A stretch of 64,000 bases of DNA from Larkinella rosea (GTDB lineage Bacteria > Bacteroidota > Bacteroidia > Cytophagales > Spirosomataceae): NCBI RefSeq assembly GCF_003858635.1, contig NZ_RQJO01000009.1, forward strand, positions 868,001 to 932,000. Reading direction: 5' to 3'. A program made the position numbers and the translations under genes. Positions 8,554 to 16,968 of the stretch are shown here, in pieces (within the stretch, counting starts at the first letter, position 1; every line of letters begins with the position of its first letter). The notes under the pieces are model-generated. The model was not told the origin of the DNA. It did not search any database and saw nothing but the letters and a program-made list of their open reading frames with translations.

Positions 8554-8610
8554 GATGGCTTATTTGAGATGATCGCTAACGGGCTGGTGTAACCGATTAT
8601 GGGTAAGATT
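8554..8610 (+). pseudogene. Decayed 3' tail of a third copy of the tandem lipoprotein family
   Basis: This stretch aligns with the last codons of the two intact genes downstream, which encode WLIEDDLYGVGVTDFEY and WLIEEDPYGIGVTDYEY. The string GGTGTAACCGATTAT at 8586-8600 is identical to the end of the second intact gene, but the reading frame is broken by a small deletion and substitutions. Homology continues into the following non-coding bases up to about 8700, which resemble the bases after the first intact gene (TTACTGCTCTCAG versus TTACTACTCTCAG, then a shared ATTTGATTTA-like string). Only the tail remains; the 5' part is gone. Confidence 0.65.
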
Positions 8611-8738
8611 ACAGTTCATGTTTACTGCTCTCAGCTTTACCAATTTATAACTATGTTACTATTTTTTTTGTAAAGATAACTATTTGATTTACAATGGATT
8701 TAACTTGTAAGCTTTGCTCAGATTTTATAAAAAATTAC

Positions 8739-8769
8739 TTGATTGTTTGTCTGGTAAAATATACGTTTG
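8739..8769 (+). promoter_or_regulatory. Promoter of the first tandem lipoprotein gene
   Basis: TTG (8739-8741) and TACGTTTG (8762-8769) are 20 bases apart. The same arrangement is kept at 9831-9861 before the second copy. The leader to the ATG at 8792 would be about 16 bases. Confidence 0.6.
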
Positions 8770-8952
8770 CCCATTCACTTTGCATCTCTATATGAAGCTA
8801 TCCTTTTTATCGGTTCTATTTTTTCTCAGCCTGCTGGCGATGGCTTTAAGCTGCAAAAAAGACCGGGATGTGCACCCGACGGAAGAGTGGTTTACCGATC
8901 CCACCAACTTGCCACAACCACCGCAGGGCTGTAAGATTGTCAAAACCACTTA
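8765..8952 (+). repeat. 188-bp direct repeat, copy 1
   Basis: This stretch covers the promoter end and the first 50-odd codons of the first lipoprotein gene. It is nearly identical to 9857-10044, offset by 1092 bases, with only a few substitutions. Outside it the two genes diverge strongly, so it was recently homogenised or is under selection. Confidence 0.9.
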
Positions 8953-9709
8953 CAAAGATCCATCTGATGGCCGGACGGGCGATCTGCTCTGGGAACCCGA
9001 AACCATTACGCTGGACGATGGCCGGAAAATGCCGATCAGTTGTGTTGCTAAAACCACATACTTATATGATAATCAGAATCGAATATTGGAAATACGGACC
9101 CAGTTGTTGAACAATCTATACTGGCTTTATAAATACACGTATACAAGAGATTTTATCATTACCTATCAGGAGTATTTAGCCTTAGGAACAACAAAACCGG
9201 CGATTTCAATTGACACGACATCGCTCAATGATCAGGGTTTGATTAACCGGCGTCAGGGTTTGGGAGAACCTTTCTATTTCTATAGTCAGGATAATCAATT
9301 GGTGGATCGTGAACCGGATCGTCCCGGCCAATCACAGGTATATGTCGATGGTAACATGTTTGAATATGTAGTATACCAATCCTGGGGTATGCGGGATGGG
9401 GAGTGGTTTGCCTACGACCGTTTTCTGAAACACTATAGCTACCTGACCACACGTCCTAACCTGCCAGTGATCCATCAATTTCGAGGCAACGAAAGCCATA
9501 ATCTCCCTTTGAAAGAGATCTGGCAGTTGGAATCTTCGCCGGATTTTGGCACTCAAACCGTCTACCAGAAAACCTACACTTATTGGTATGATCAGTTAGG
9601 GCAAGTCAAACGCCGAATCGTTCATGGTAAACCGTTGATCGGAGGTTGGCTGATTGAGGATGATCTGTATGGAGTGGGAGTAACTGACTTTGAATATGAG
9701 TGTAGCTAA
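8792..9709 (+). CDS. Tandem-duplicated lipoprotein, copy 1
   Basis: I chose the ATG at 8792 rather than the upstream in-frame codon at 8714, because it gives a clean lipoprotein signal (MKLSFLSVLFFLSLLAMALSC, cysteine at residue 20) and is conserved in the second copy. The mature protein begins KKDRDVHPTEEWFTDPTNLP. It contains Tyr-rich strands such as YTYTRDFIITYQEYL and YLYDNQNRILEIRTQ, reminiscent of RHS/YD-like beta-strand proteins of Bacteroidota. The C terminus is WLIEDDLYGVGVTDFEYECS. I do not recognise a named family. It is AT-rich compared with neighbouring housekeeping genes, is 305 residues long, and forms an array with the next gene and a decayed copy. Confidence 0.8.
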   Translation: MKLSFLSVLFFLSLLAMALSCKKDRDVHPTEEWFTDPTNLPQPPQGCKIVKTTYKDPSDGRTGDLLWEPETITLDDGRKMPISCVAKTTYLYDNQNRILEIRTQLLNNLYWLYKYTYTRDFIITYQEYLALGTTKPAISIDTTSLNDQGLINRRQGLGEPFYFYSQDNQLVDREPDRPGQSQVYVDGNMFEYVVYQSWGMRDGEWFAYDRFLKHYSYLTTRPNLPVIHQFRGNESHNLPLKEIWQLESSPDFGTQTVYQKTYTYWYDQLGQVKRRIVHGKPLIGGWLIEDDLYGVGVTDFEYECS

Positions 9710-9830
9710 TGTTTTTACTACTCTCAGTCAGGTTTATTTAGAATCATGTTACTGCTTTCTTTATAAATTAACTTTTTGATTTATAGGGTATTTATATTGG
9801 ATACTTGAGTGAAAATTGTTTAAAAAACAC

Positions 9831-9861
9831 TTGTTTGTATGTCTGGTAAACTATAGGTTTG
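9831..9861 (+). promoter_or_regulatory. Promoter of the second tandem lipoprotein gene
   Basis: TTG (9831-9833) and TAGGTTTG (9854-9861), 20 bases apart, in the same position relative to the ATG as for copy 1. Confidence 0.6.
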
Positions 9862-10044
9862 CCCATTCACTTTGCATCTCTATATGAAGCTATCCTTTTT
9901 ATCGGTTCTATTTTTTCTCAGCCTGCTGGCAATGGCCTTAAGCTGCAAAAAAGACCGGGATGTGCACCCGACGGAAGAGTGGTTTACCGATCCCACCAAC
10001 TTGCCGCAACCACCGCAGGGCTGTAAGATTGTCAAAACCACTTA
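9857..10044 (+). repeat. 188-bp direct repeat, copy 2
   Basis: Counterpart of 8765-8952. It includes the -7 region, the signal peptide and the conserved N-terminal segment of the second gene. Confidence 0.9.
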
Positions 10045-10798
10045 TAAGACATTAATGCTGGCCGGTGATCAGCGACCCGGTGTCGAAACGATTACGTTGG
10101 AAGATGGCCGCAAAGTGAAGGTAGGTACCATTGCAACAACTACTTATTCTTATGATCAACAAGGACGGCTTGTAGAGGAGCATCAACATCTCTTAAAAGG
10201 CCATTATAATTTGCAGCGCTATTCGTATTCATCGACTGCATTAAAACGCTACAAAGAATACACGGGTGAAGGAAGCAAAGGGCAACTGCAAGGACCATTC
10301 ACTGAAGAAAAAGAATTCCCTTTAAATACTCAGGGCCGTGTTAGTATAGGAATAGACCTTGCAGTACCCCTAAAATATGATGAGGAAGGATATGTCATCT
10401 TGACGGGTATTGAAGATAATACGTCAGACTTGGGAAGATATACCTACATAGATGGAAATATGACGTTATTTCAGTACGAGTTATTGAGATATACCAATCT
10501 GCCGGAAGTAAGGACTTACGCCTATACTTACAATTTATCTCGTCTCAATCTGCCAACAATTTACAATTTTCAGGGAAAGGAAAGCAAGAATTTGCCAGTG
10601 CAGAAAAAATGGGCAAGCCAATATAGTCGGGATTTTGAGGATGGTCCCCTGTATCAAATTAACTACCAGTATTTCTACAACAGGCAAGGGTTTGTGAAGC
10701 GAAGGATCAAGCATGGCAAAGCCCTTAATCCGCAATGGTTAATCGAAGAAGATCCATATGGGATTGGTGTAACCGATTATGAATATCAATGCCCCTAA
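9884..10798 (+). CDS. Tandem-duplicated lipoprotein, copy 2
   Basis: This is a paralogue of the preceding gene, with 304 residues from the ATG at 9884. The signal peptide, lipobox cysteine and next ~35 residues are the same as in copy 1. The middle is strongly diverged (for example TYSYDQQGRLVEEHQHLLKG in place of the copy-1 strand), and similarity returns in the last ~60 residues (LNLPTIYNFQGKESKNLPVQ; WLIEEDPYGIGVTDYEYQCP). Conserved ends with a variable middle suggest a shared secretion signal and fold with different surfaces. No catalytic motif was seen. It is followed by the esterase gene after 74 bases with no terminator. Confidence 0.8.
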   Translation: MKLSFLSVLFFLSLLAMALSCKKDRDVHPTEEWFTDPTNLPQPPQGCKIVKTTYKTLMLAGDQRPGVETITLEDGRKVKVGTIATTTYSYDQQGRLVEEHQHLLKGHYNLQRYSYSSTALKRYKEYTGEGSKGQLQGPFTEEKEFPLNTQGRVSIGIDLAVPLKYDEEGYVILTGIEDNTSDLGRYTYIDGNMTLFQYELLRYTNLPEVRTYAYTYNLSRLNLPTIYNFQGKESKNLPVQKKWASQYSRDFEDGPLYQINYQYFYNRQGFVKRRIKHGKALNPQWLIEEDPYGIGVTDYEYQCP

Positions 10799-10872
10799 TC
10801 TCCTACTGCAAATAGGTGTTGTAATGCCCTTTGGTAAACATTTACTTTTCCCAACTTAAACTTTTATTAACT

Positions 10873-13800
10873 ATGCGAAAAACTACCAAATTATTTATTT
10901 TACTTTTAATATTGATTGTACAATCAATATTAAAAGCCCAAACTCTTGATGTCAGTACACCCTTTGATGGAGCCATTTATCAACAATCCGATGGTAAGCG
11001 ATCTATCAATGTATTGGGAACTTTTAATTCAAAAACATTTTTAGGGGGAGGCTACGTCGTGCAGGCTTTTTTTCAGAGATTGGACCTAACCACTGGAAAT
11101 CCCACCTTAGATCAGCCCTTAATTTATCAGGCCGCCCAACAAAACACCAGTTTTAACATCCATGCAGTCGATATTCCCAAAGGATGGTACGAACTGACTG
11201 TGAGGGCTGTTCGCAAACCTACTTTTGGCAGCCCGAAAACCTACGAACAGAAACGGAAGGTGGGGGTTGGCGAGGTATTTCTGATTGCAGGCCAATCCAA
11301 TGCGCAAGGGATTTCAGGGCGAGTCGCACCGAATACAGTCTTTATGGACGCCGTTCGAGTATCGCCTAATGTAATTCCGGGAGCCGGAGATTTCGACCCT
11401 ACCCGGCTTCCGGATAATTATAATAAAATTCAGAACTTAGTCGCTACATCCAGTAACCCGCCTGGTATTGGTCCTTTGGGCAATTCGCTTTGGTATTGGG
11501 CGTCAGTAGGTGCAAAAATAGCCCAGTCATGTCAAGCACCAGTGGCATTATTTAATGCTGCTTATGGAGGTACTACCGTGACCCAATGGGCTACATCAAC
11601 CAATCCGAATGCCAGATCGGCGAGTTTCGATATTATCGGACAGGAAAATGTTTATCAACCCGGCTCACCTTATCAGTTTTTTGCCAACGTACTTCGAGGT
11701 TATGCTTCCGCGTATGGCCTACGGGCAATCTTATGGATGCAGGGAGAAACAGACAATCAAGCTCAACGCGAAAAAGGATCTAAATGGGGTGATAAAACGC
11801 TTGTAAATCGTGCTCTGATCCCAATAGATGCTATTTTTGGTAATGGAGCATCCCCCTATAGTCAAGAGAAGCGTTACGTCCGCGATGCCGGAGAATATGC
11901 TCAAAAACTGCAATACGTTATCCAGCAATCCCGTATTGATTTAAGACTTCGTGATGGTAAAAAATTCCCATGGGTCATTGCACGAACTTCCTATGAAAAT
12001 AATCAAACGTCGTCAATAATCATTGATGGACAAAATACCGTCCTAAATTCATCGGGTTTGGGTTCATTGGTGGCCGGTCCAGCCACCGATGCCATTACTG
12101 ATCGGTTTGATGGTACTCACTTTGGCTTTGGAGGGCTCAACCAAGCTGCCGATGCCTGGACAGCCAGCCTTATCAGTTTATGCTCAAATCCCAATTGGGG
12201 GCAGGTGACTAATCAAGATTTGGGAACAGAAGCCCAGAGTGTCACCATCAGCGCCGACGGCACAACCGTATCAGCACCGCCAGGCTCATCGTATTCCTGG
12301 GTACGGGATGATGGAACTACAACTGATCTTAATGCCGCTATGTGCTCTGATCAAACGATTGGCAGTAATTGCGTAGGTCGTTTTCGGGCGGTAGTTAAAA
12401 ACGCAGATGGCAATATAATTTATTCCCAAGCTATAAACTTTCCCTATACCGTCGTCGATGACACCAACGAAGGCTCAACCGGTTCAGCCCCTCTCACCAA
12501 CGGCTGCTACACCCTCAAAGCCAAACATTCCAACAAATTCCTGCAGGTAGCCGATGGAAATGCGGGTACCCGCATCCGTCAGCAGGACGGCAACGGTTCC
12601 ACCAACCAGATCTTCAAACTCGAAGTAGTCGACAACAACTTTTACCGTATTATTTCTCAATTTTCCAACAAAGTGCTGGATGCGGCCAATGCAGGTTCGG
12701 CAGCTGGCACCTCGATCAACCAGTACGACTGGACCAACAGCGCCCAGCAAAAGTGGCGGCTGGAAGCCACCGGCGACGGAAGCTATAAATTTGTTCCGTC
12801 GTATACGAGCTCATTAGCCGCCGATGTGGAAGGCGGTGTTTCGGACAACGGGGCTGGGCTGTTTTTGTGGACCCAGCATGGCAATGACAACCAGCGGTTT
12901 TACGTTCAGTCATCGGGTTGTACCGGTGGTTCCACACCGCCAACGGGGGGGACTGGTAATCCCTCCGGTGGGAATTACGAAGGCTATTTCGACGGGGCTG
13001 ATTGCGGCAATACCTGGGGCTGGGTCTATGACCGCAACAATCCCAACACGGCCCTGACGCTTGAACTTCTGGTCAATGGTACTGTCAATGCGACCTTTAC
13101 GGCGGCTGAATTTCGGCAGGATTTGGTCAATGCGGGGAAAGGAAACGGACAACACGGCTTCAACTTTGCCCCTCCGGCCAATCTTAAAAATGGACAGCCG
13201 CAAGCCATTTCACTGCGGGTTCAGGGAAGTAGCTTCCTGTTGACAGGTTCGCCTAAAACCATTACCTGTGCGGGCAATGGCAGCGGGCCAACGACACCGA
13301 CTAACCCCGGCGGAGGAAATACCTGCACCACATTTGCCGAAACCTGTTCGGGCAATAATTCCGAAATCCGGAACATAACGATTTCGGTAAGTGCTGAGGG
13401 TGATTACCCAATGACCATCCAATACCGGGCTCCGGAAAAAACAGTAAATGGGAGCGTCCGTATCAACGGCGCAGCCCGTTCGGTGACTTTTTCGCAAGCG
13501 GGTAGTTTTCAGAACCAGTCCATTGGCACGGTGCATTTAATGGCGGGGAGTAACACCATCGGGTTGAGCAGTGGGGTAGACGGGGGAATCATTTGTTTCA
13601 ACAGCATTTGCCTGACTGGCGGTAACACAACGCCAACCAATCCTACAAACCCAACCAATCCTACCAATCCGTCAGGTAACTATGAAGGCTCGTTGGATGG
13701 AGTTGGTTGTGGAAATATCTGGGGGTGGGTTTATACTTCCGCCAGCCCCAATGCGCCGGTGACCGTTGAATTACTAGCCAATGGTAATGTCGTCAGTTCA

Positions 13801-14277
13801 TTCGTGGCCTCAGAATTCCGCCAGGATTTAGTCAATGCGGGGAAAGGCAACGGCCAACATGGTTTCAATTATCCACCACCGTCTTCGATCAAGAATGGAC
13901 AAAACCAGTCGATCAGCATTCGGGTTTCAGGAAATGGGTTTGTGCTAACCGGTAGCCCCAAAAACATTACTTGTTCAGGAGGCAGACTCTCAGCAGATGT
14001 CGTTAATTCGTCCGAACCATCCGAAGGCCAATTAACCGTGTATCCAAATCCGTCTCATGGAGAGTTTACGGTACGGTTTTTCGCGTCCAAAGACCAACCA
14101 ATACAAGTACGAATTATGGATTTGACGGGTCGTAAGTTGACCGAGCGTACCGTAATTGGAGAGGGTAGCTGGCACGAGGAAGTGCTATCGTTGAAAGAAT
14201 CATCGAACGGACTATATTTGGTTCAGATACAGCAAAATGGGAAAACAATCACTGAAAAGGTGATTTTGCAGAAATAA
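10873..14277 (+). CDS. Secreted multidomain SGNH (sialate O-acetylesterase-type) hydrolase with lectin modules and a type IX sorting tail
   Basis: The start at 10873 gives a signal peptide (MRKTTKLFILLLILIVQSILKAQ). The catalytic domain (to about residue 440) has GQSNAQG with the nucleophile serine near residue 141, the YGGTTV block, and FDGTHFGFGG, whose Asp/His complete the triad. A beta-sandwich segment follows, then a ricin-type beta-trefoil lectin (12487-12912; QxW-like NQIFKL, QQKWRL and NQRFYV). Next come two ~95-residue repeats (12976-13270 and 13681-13975; CGNxWGWVY ... FRQDLVNAGKGNGQHGFN). Between them lies a CBM6/35-like module (13320-13617), with NPT tandem linkers at 13624-13672. 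The end (YPNPSHGEFTVRF ... GLYLVQIQQNGKTITEKVILQK) is a type A type-IX sorting domain. It probably deacetylates a sugar polymer outside the cell. The catalytic part is more AT-rich than the lectin part, suggesting domain shuffling. Confidence 0.88.
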   Translation: MRKTTKLFILLLILIVQSILKAQTLDVSTPFDGAIYQQSDGKRSINVLGTFNSKTFLGGGYVVQAFFQRLDLTTGNPTLDQPLIYQAAQQNTSFNIHAVDIPKGWYELTVRAVRKPTFGSPKTYEQKRKVGVGEVFLIAGQSNAQGISGRVAPNTVFMDAVRVSPNVIPGAGDFDPTRLPDNYNKIQNLVATSSNPPGIGPLGNSLWYWASVGAKIAQSCQAPVALFNAAYGGTTVTQWATSTNPNARSASFDIIGQENVYQPGSPYQFFANVLRGYASAYGLRAILWMQGETDNQAQREKGSKWGDKTLVNRALIPIDAIFGNGASPYSQEKRYVRDAGEYAQKLQYVIQQSRIDLRLRDGKKFPWVIARTSYENNQTSSIIIDGQNTVLNSSGLGSLVAGPATDAITDRFDGTHFGFGGLNQAADAWTASLISLCSNPNWGQVTNQDLGTEAQSVTISADGTTVSAPPGSSYSWVRDDGTTTDLNAAMCSDQTIGSNCVGRFRAVVKNADGNIIYSQAINFPYTVVDDTNEGSTGSAPLTNGCYTLKAKHSNKFLQVADGNAGTRIRQQDGNGSTNQIFKLEVVDNNFYRIISQFSNKVLDAANAGSAAGTSINQYDWTNSAQQKWRLEATGDGSYKFVPSYTSSLAADVEGGVSDNGAGLFLWTQHGNDNQRFYVQSSGCTGGSTPPTGGTGNPSGGNYEGYFDGADCGNTWGWVYDRNNPNTALTLELLVNGTVNATFTAAEFRQDLVNAGKGNGQHGFNFAPPANLKNGQPQAISLRVQGSSFLLTGSPKTITCAGNGSGPTTPTNPGGGNTCTTFAETCSGNNSEIRNITISVSAEGDYPMTIQYRAPEKTVNGSVRINGAARSVTFSQAGSFQNQSIGTVHLMAGSNTIGLSSGVDGGIICFNSICLTGGNTTPTNPTNPTNPTNPSGNYEGSLDGVGCGNIWGWVYTSASPNAPVTVELLANGNVVSSFVASEFRQDLVNAGKGNGQHGFNYPPPSSIKNGQNQSISIRVSGNGFVLTGSPKNITCSGGRLSADVVNSSEPSEGQLTVYPNPSHGEFTVRFFASKDQPIQVRIMDLTGRKLTERTVIGEGSWHEEVLSLKESSNGLYLVQIQQNGKTITEKVILQK

Positions 14278-14311
14278 GATTCGGTAAGATCATAACATGT
14301 AGATTCCCTTA

Positions 14312-14349
14312 AAAAAACCGCCCGTTGACTTGTCGATGGGCGGTTTTTT
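14312..14349. terminator. Strong terminator, twin of 8433-8470
   Basis: AAAAAACCGCCC pairs with GGGCGGTTTTTT, and GTTGACTTGTC begins the loop. It lies between the esterase stop and the minus-strand glycosylase stop and can serve both directions. With its twin it brackets the 5.8-kb accessory block in direct orientation. Confidence 0.85.
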
Positions 14350-14378
14350 ATGTGAAATACCGACGGTTTTAGGGAAAA

Positions 14379-15059
14379 CTACAAAGCAATACACTCCCCC
14401 AAAGTAGTCACATATTTATCCACATACGCATCAACATCACGACTGCGGTATTGCAGAATGTATCGCGGATGATCGAGCGTCACGATCCGGCTGAAAAAAC
14501 CGTGCTGCTGGTTGAGTTTTTGGAAGAACGCTTCGTTTTTCCGGCCCAGGCAAACCGCTATGTTCCGGTCGCAGCCGAATGTCAGTTGCTGTCGAACCGA
14601 TGAAATAATGTCAGGCCAGAGGGCGGCCGTTGTGGCTTTATCGTCGTAAAAGTTGTAATTCTTTCCGTTTTTGACCAACGCCAGTGGGTACAGGGAAGTC
14701 AGGAAAAACCGCCCGTAAAAGGCTTCGGCACCGCCAAACGCTTCGACAATCTGGTAAATAAACCGGCTCGACAATTCGGGCGTTGGCGGCAGATTGTTCT
14801 CAATACCACAATACCTCTGGAGATTCTGGGGCGTGGTAAACGAAATGCCGCTGACACCCGCACCAAAGCGACCCGGATTGATACCCAGAATGTAAACGCG
14901 CCGATTATTGTCGTTGAAAAATCGCGTATAAAACTGATTGACAATGGATTGTACTTCCGGCTGGCGATACGGATTCAAGGCACTGACGCCCGGAGGCAGG
15001 TGATCGGGTTCGGTTTGGCGGAGGTAATACGGGATGGCGCGGTCGGCGAAGGTTTCCAT
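14379..15059 (-). CDS. SMUG2-like uracil-DNA glycosylase family protein (DUF4918)
   Basis: The 226-residue protein shows the two signature blocks of the SMUG branch of uracil-DNA glycosylases. The first is GINPGRFGAGVSG (about residues 59-71), which holds the water-activating and base-stacking loop. The second is the minor-groove loop LDHPRYILQYR (about 196-206) with the conserved His-Pro. Such enzymes excise uracil or damaged pyrimidines from DNA. It is the last gene of a three-gene minus-strand operon: its start is 1 base after the beta-lactamase-like stop. Function is inferred from family resemblance. Confidence 0.8.
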   Translation of the reverse strand: METFADRAIPYYLRQTEPDHLPPGVSALNPYRQPEVQSIVNQFYTRFFNDNNRRVYILGINPGRFGAGVSGISFTTPQNLQRYCGIENNLPPTPELSSRFIYQIVEAFGGAEAFYGRFFLTSLYPLALVKNGKNYNFYDDKATTAALWPDIISSVRQQLTFGCDRNIAVCLGRKNEAFFQKLNQQHGFFSRIVTLDHPRYILQYRSRDVDAYVDKYVTTLGECIAL

Positions 15060-15060
15060 G

Positions 15061-15879
15061 TTAGAGAAACTGATTGTAGCAGATTTCGGCTATTTCGCCA
15101 ATGATTTTCTCGGCTTCGGGCGTGGTGGTGCCCTGTACAAAAACCGTCAGCAGAAAGGGTTTGGTAACGTAAAAAATACCGGCATCCCCCCGAACATACG
15201 AAAGCTCACCGGTTTTGTGGGCAATGACCGCCGATTTGGGTAAAAACAGTCGAAAGGTAGTCTGATCGGTATTGCGTTTCAGGATATCGATCATCTGTTC
15301 GCAGAGCGCGGGAGTCGCCACTTCATTTCGGTAGATTTTCTTCAGTAAAATATTCATTTCGCTGGCCGTCACCCGGTTTTCGCGCCCCTGTTTAGCCGCC
15401 AGTGTGTCCATCATCATCCGGTTTAACCGGCTCTGTGTCAGGCCCAAGGTCCGCATCCGCTGGTTGATGTTTTCCATGCCCAGCTCGCGGATCAGAATGT
15501 TGGTGGCCGAATTGTCGCTGCGGGTCATCATCAGCGTTAACACCTCGCGGTTGGTGATTTTGCTCTGGTCGGGATACGTTTGTAAAACCCCCGAACCGCC
15601 GGTTTTTTCCGACGCCTGCAGCACGTGAATCTGGTCAAGATCGAATTTCCCGGCTTTGACCCGCTCCATCGTTTCGATTAGAATCGGAATCTTGATCACG
15701 CTGGCCGAGGGAACCAGTTCATCGGGCAAGTGAACGAACGTCGTGTGGTCGGTCAACGATTCAAACGCGACATTGACCCGTGCCTGAGCCGGTAATTTCC
15801 GCAGATAACCGCTTAATTTTTCTGGAAGAAGTTGAGCGGAAGCCAAAACCGGTAGCAACAGCAAAAGGAGTAATTTCAT
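15061..15879 (-). CDS. Class A beta-lactamase-like serine hydrolase
   Basis: A 272-residue exported protein (signal MKLLLLLLLPVLASAQ) carrying the full class A set: nucleophile SVIK (Ser60, Lys63), SDN (121-123), an omega-loop glutamate in GREN, and KTG in AHKTGELS near residue 219. The family includes true beta-lactamases and related periplasmic hydrolases. The KTG, SDN and Glu features are compatible with real lactam hydrolysis, but resistance cannot be read from the sequence. The start overlaps the stop of the upstream dehydrogenase by 4 bases and its own stop abuts the glycosylase gene, so the three are one operon. Confidence 0.88.
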   Translation of the reverse strand: MKLLLLLLLPVLASAQLLPEKLSGYLRKLPAQARVNVAFESLTDHTTFVHLPDELVPSASVIKIPILIETMERVKAGKFDLDQIHVLQASEKTGGSGVLQTYPDQSKITNREVLTLMMTRSDNSATNILIRELGMENINQRMRTLGLTQSRLNRMMMDTLAAKQGRENRVTASEMNILLKKIYRNEVATPALCEQMIDILKRNTDQTTFRLFLPKSAVIAHKTGELSYVRGDAGIFYVTKPFLLTVFVQGTTTPEAEKIIGEIAEICYNQFL

Positions 15880-16817
15880 AAAAGTTCTTTTAGCTGGCTC
15901 ACCAGCACCTCGTTAATCCGGACGTAACTTTCGTGCGTCCATCCGCCCACGTGGGGCGTCAGAACGACTTTGTCCGAATTTCGAAGATAGTCAAAAGCCG
16001 TTTGCTGTTCAGGTGTCAGCTTCGAAAGTTTTTCATTTTCCAGCACATCCAGACACGCTCCGCGCACTTTCCCACTTTCCAGTCCCCTCACCAGTGCGGG
16101 CAGCGATACGACTTCGCCCCGGGCAATATTGACCAGGTAAAACGGTTTTTCGAACCGTTCGATAAAACCGTCGTCGATCATCATCCGGGTTTCGGCAGTC
16201 AGCGGAATGTGCAGACTCAGCACGTCAGCTTCTTCCATGATCTGCTCCATTTCTGCTTCCTGCGCGTAGGCACCGCCGTAATGGGTCAGGTATTTGTCGT
16301 AGCACAACACCCGGCAACCAAAACCGCTGAGTCGACGAGCCGTGGCGCGTCCGTTGTTACCAAATCCGACGATTCCGACCGTCAGACTGCCAAGTTCGTA
16401 CCCCCGGTTTCCTTCGCGATCCCAAATGCCCCGACGCACTTCGCGGTCGCCTTTGGCAATGTTGGCCAATAAGCCGAGTAACATCCCGACCATGTGTTCA
16501 GCCACGGCGTCGCGATTGCCTTCGCCCGCGTGAAAGACCTGAATATTTCGTTGGGTAGCACTATCGAGGTCAATCAAATCCAGACCGGCACCCGCCCGGC
16601 CAATAAACCGTAACCGATGAGCCTGATCCAGAACCTCCGCATCAACCGATGTTTTGCTGCGGATTATTAAACCGTCGTAATCGGCAATTGCTTCAATCAG
16701 GCCACTTCTCGTTATTTTTGGTTCGTACTGAAAAGCAAATCCGGCCTGTTCGAGCATGGGAAACAGGGAGGGATGCATTTCGTCGGCAATCAGGATTATG
16801 GGTCGAATCGCGGACAT
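15876..16817 (-). CDS. D-2-hydroxyacid dehydrogenase (phosphoglycerate dehydrogenase-like)
   Basis: This NAD-dependent oxidoreductase has 313 residues from the ATG at 16815-16817; the longer frame would begin with TTG. The Rossmann motif is VGIVGFGNNGRATARRL (about residues 152-168). The catalytic trio is visible: Arg in NIARGEVV, Glu in DVLENEKL, and His in LTPHVGGWTHES. Lacking an ACT or ASB regulatory domain, it resembles the short type of phosphoglycerate dehydrogenase or a general 2-hydroxyacid dehydrogenase. It is the first gene of an operon with the beta-lactamase-like and glycosylase genes and diverges from pdxA. Since pdxA and serine/pyridoxal-phosphate metabolism are linked, a role near PLP biosynthesis (PdxB-like) is possible but unproven. 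Confidence 0.85.
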   Translation of the reverse strand: MSAIRPIILIADEMHPSLFPMLEQAGFAFQYEPKITRSGLIEAIADYDGLIIRSKTSVDAEVLDQAHRLRFIGRAGAGLDLIDLDSATQRNIQVFHAGEGNRDAVAEHMVGMLLGLLANIAKGDREVRRGIWDREGNRGYELGSLTVGIVGFGNNGRATARRLSGFGCRVLCYDKYLTHYGGAYAQEAEMEQIMEEADVLSLHIPLTAETRMMIDDGFIERFEKPFYLVNIARGEVVSLPALVRGLESGKVRGACLDVLENEKLSKLTPEQQTAFDYLRNSDKVVLTPHVGGWTHESYVRINEVLVSQLKELL

Positions 16818-16968
16818 CCGTCTGGTTTTTGTAACTTGCAAAATAATTAACAGGGAAGAATGAATAATTAACTATGAAAAGTGGGCCAATTCGGCCTCAT
16901 TGAGATCCTTTTGTTTTCATTATTCATTTTTCATTGTTCATTTGAAAAGGGCGAAACTACTAACTTAA

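Noticed and set aside
8358-8567. 69-codon frame running through the terminator after the lipocalin-like gene
   Set aside because: It overlaps the end of a real gene and reads through a strong terminator hairpin.
13624-13672. Tandem NPT-coding repeats resembling a short repeat array
   Set aside because: They are in frame within the esterase as a Pro/Thr linker, not a CRISPR or satellite.
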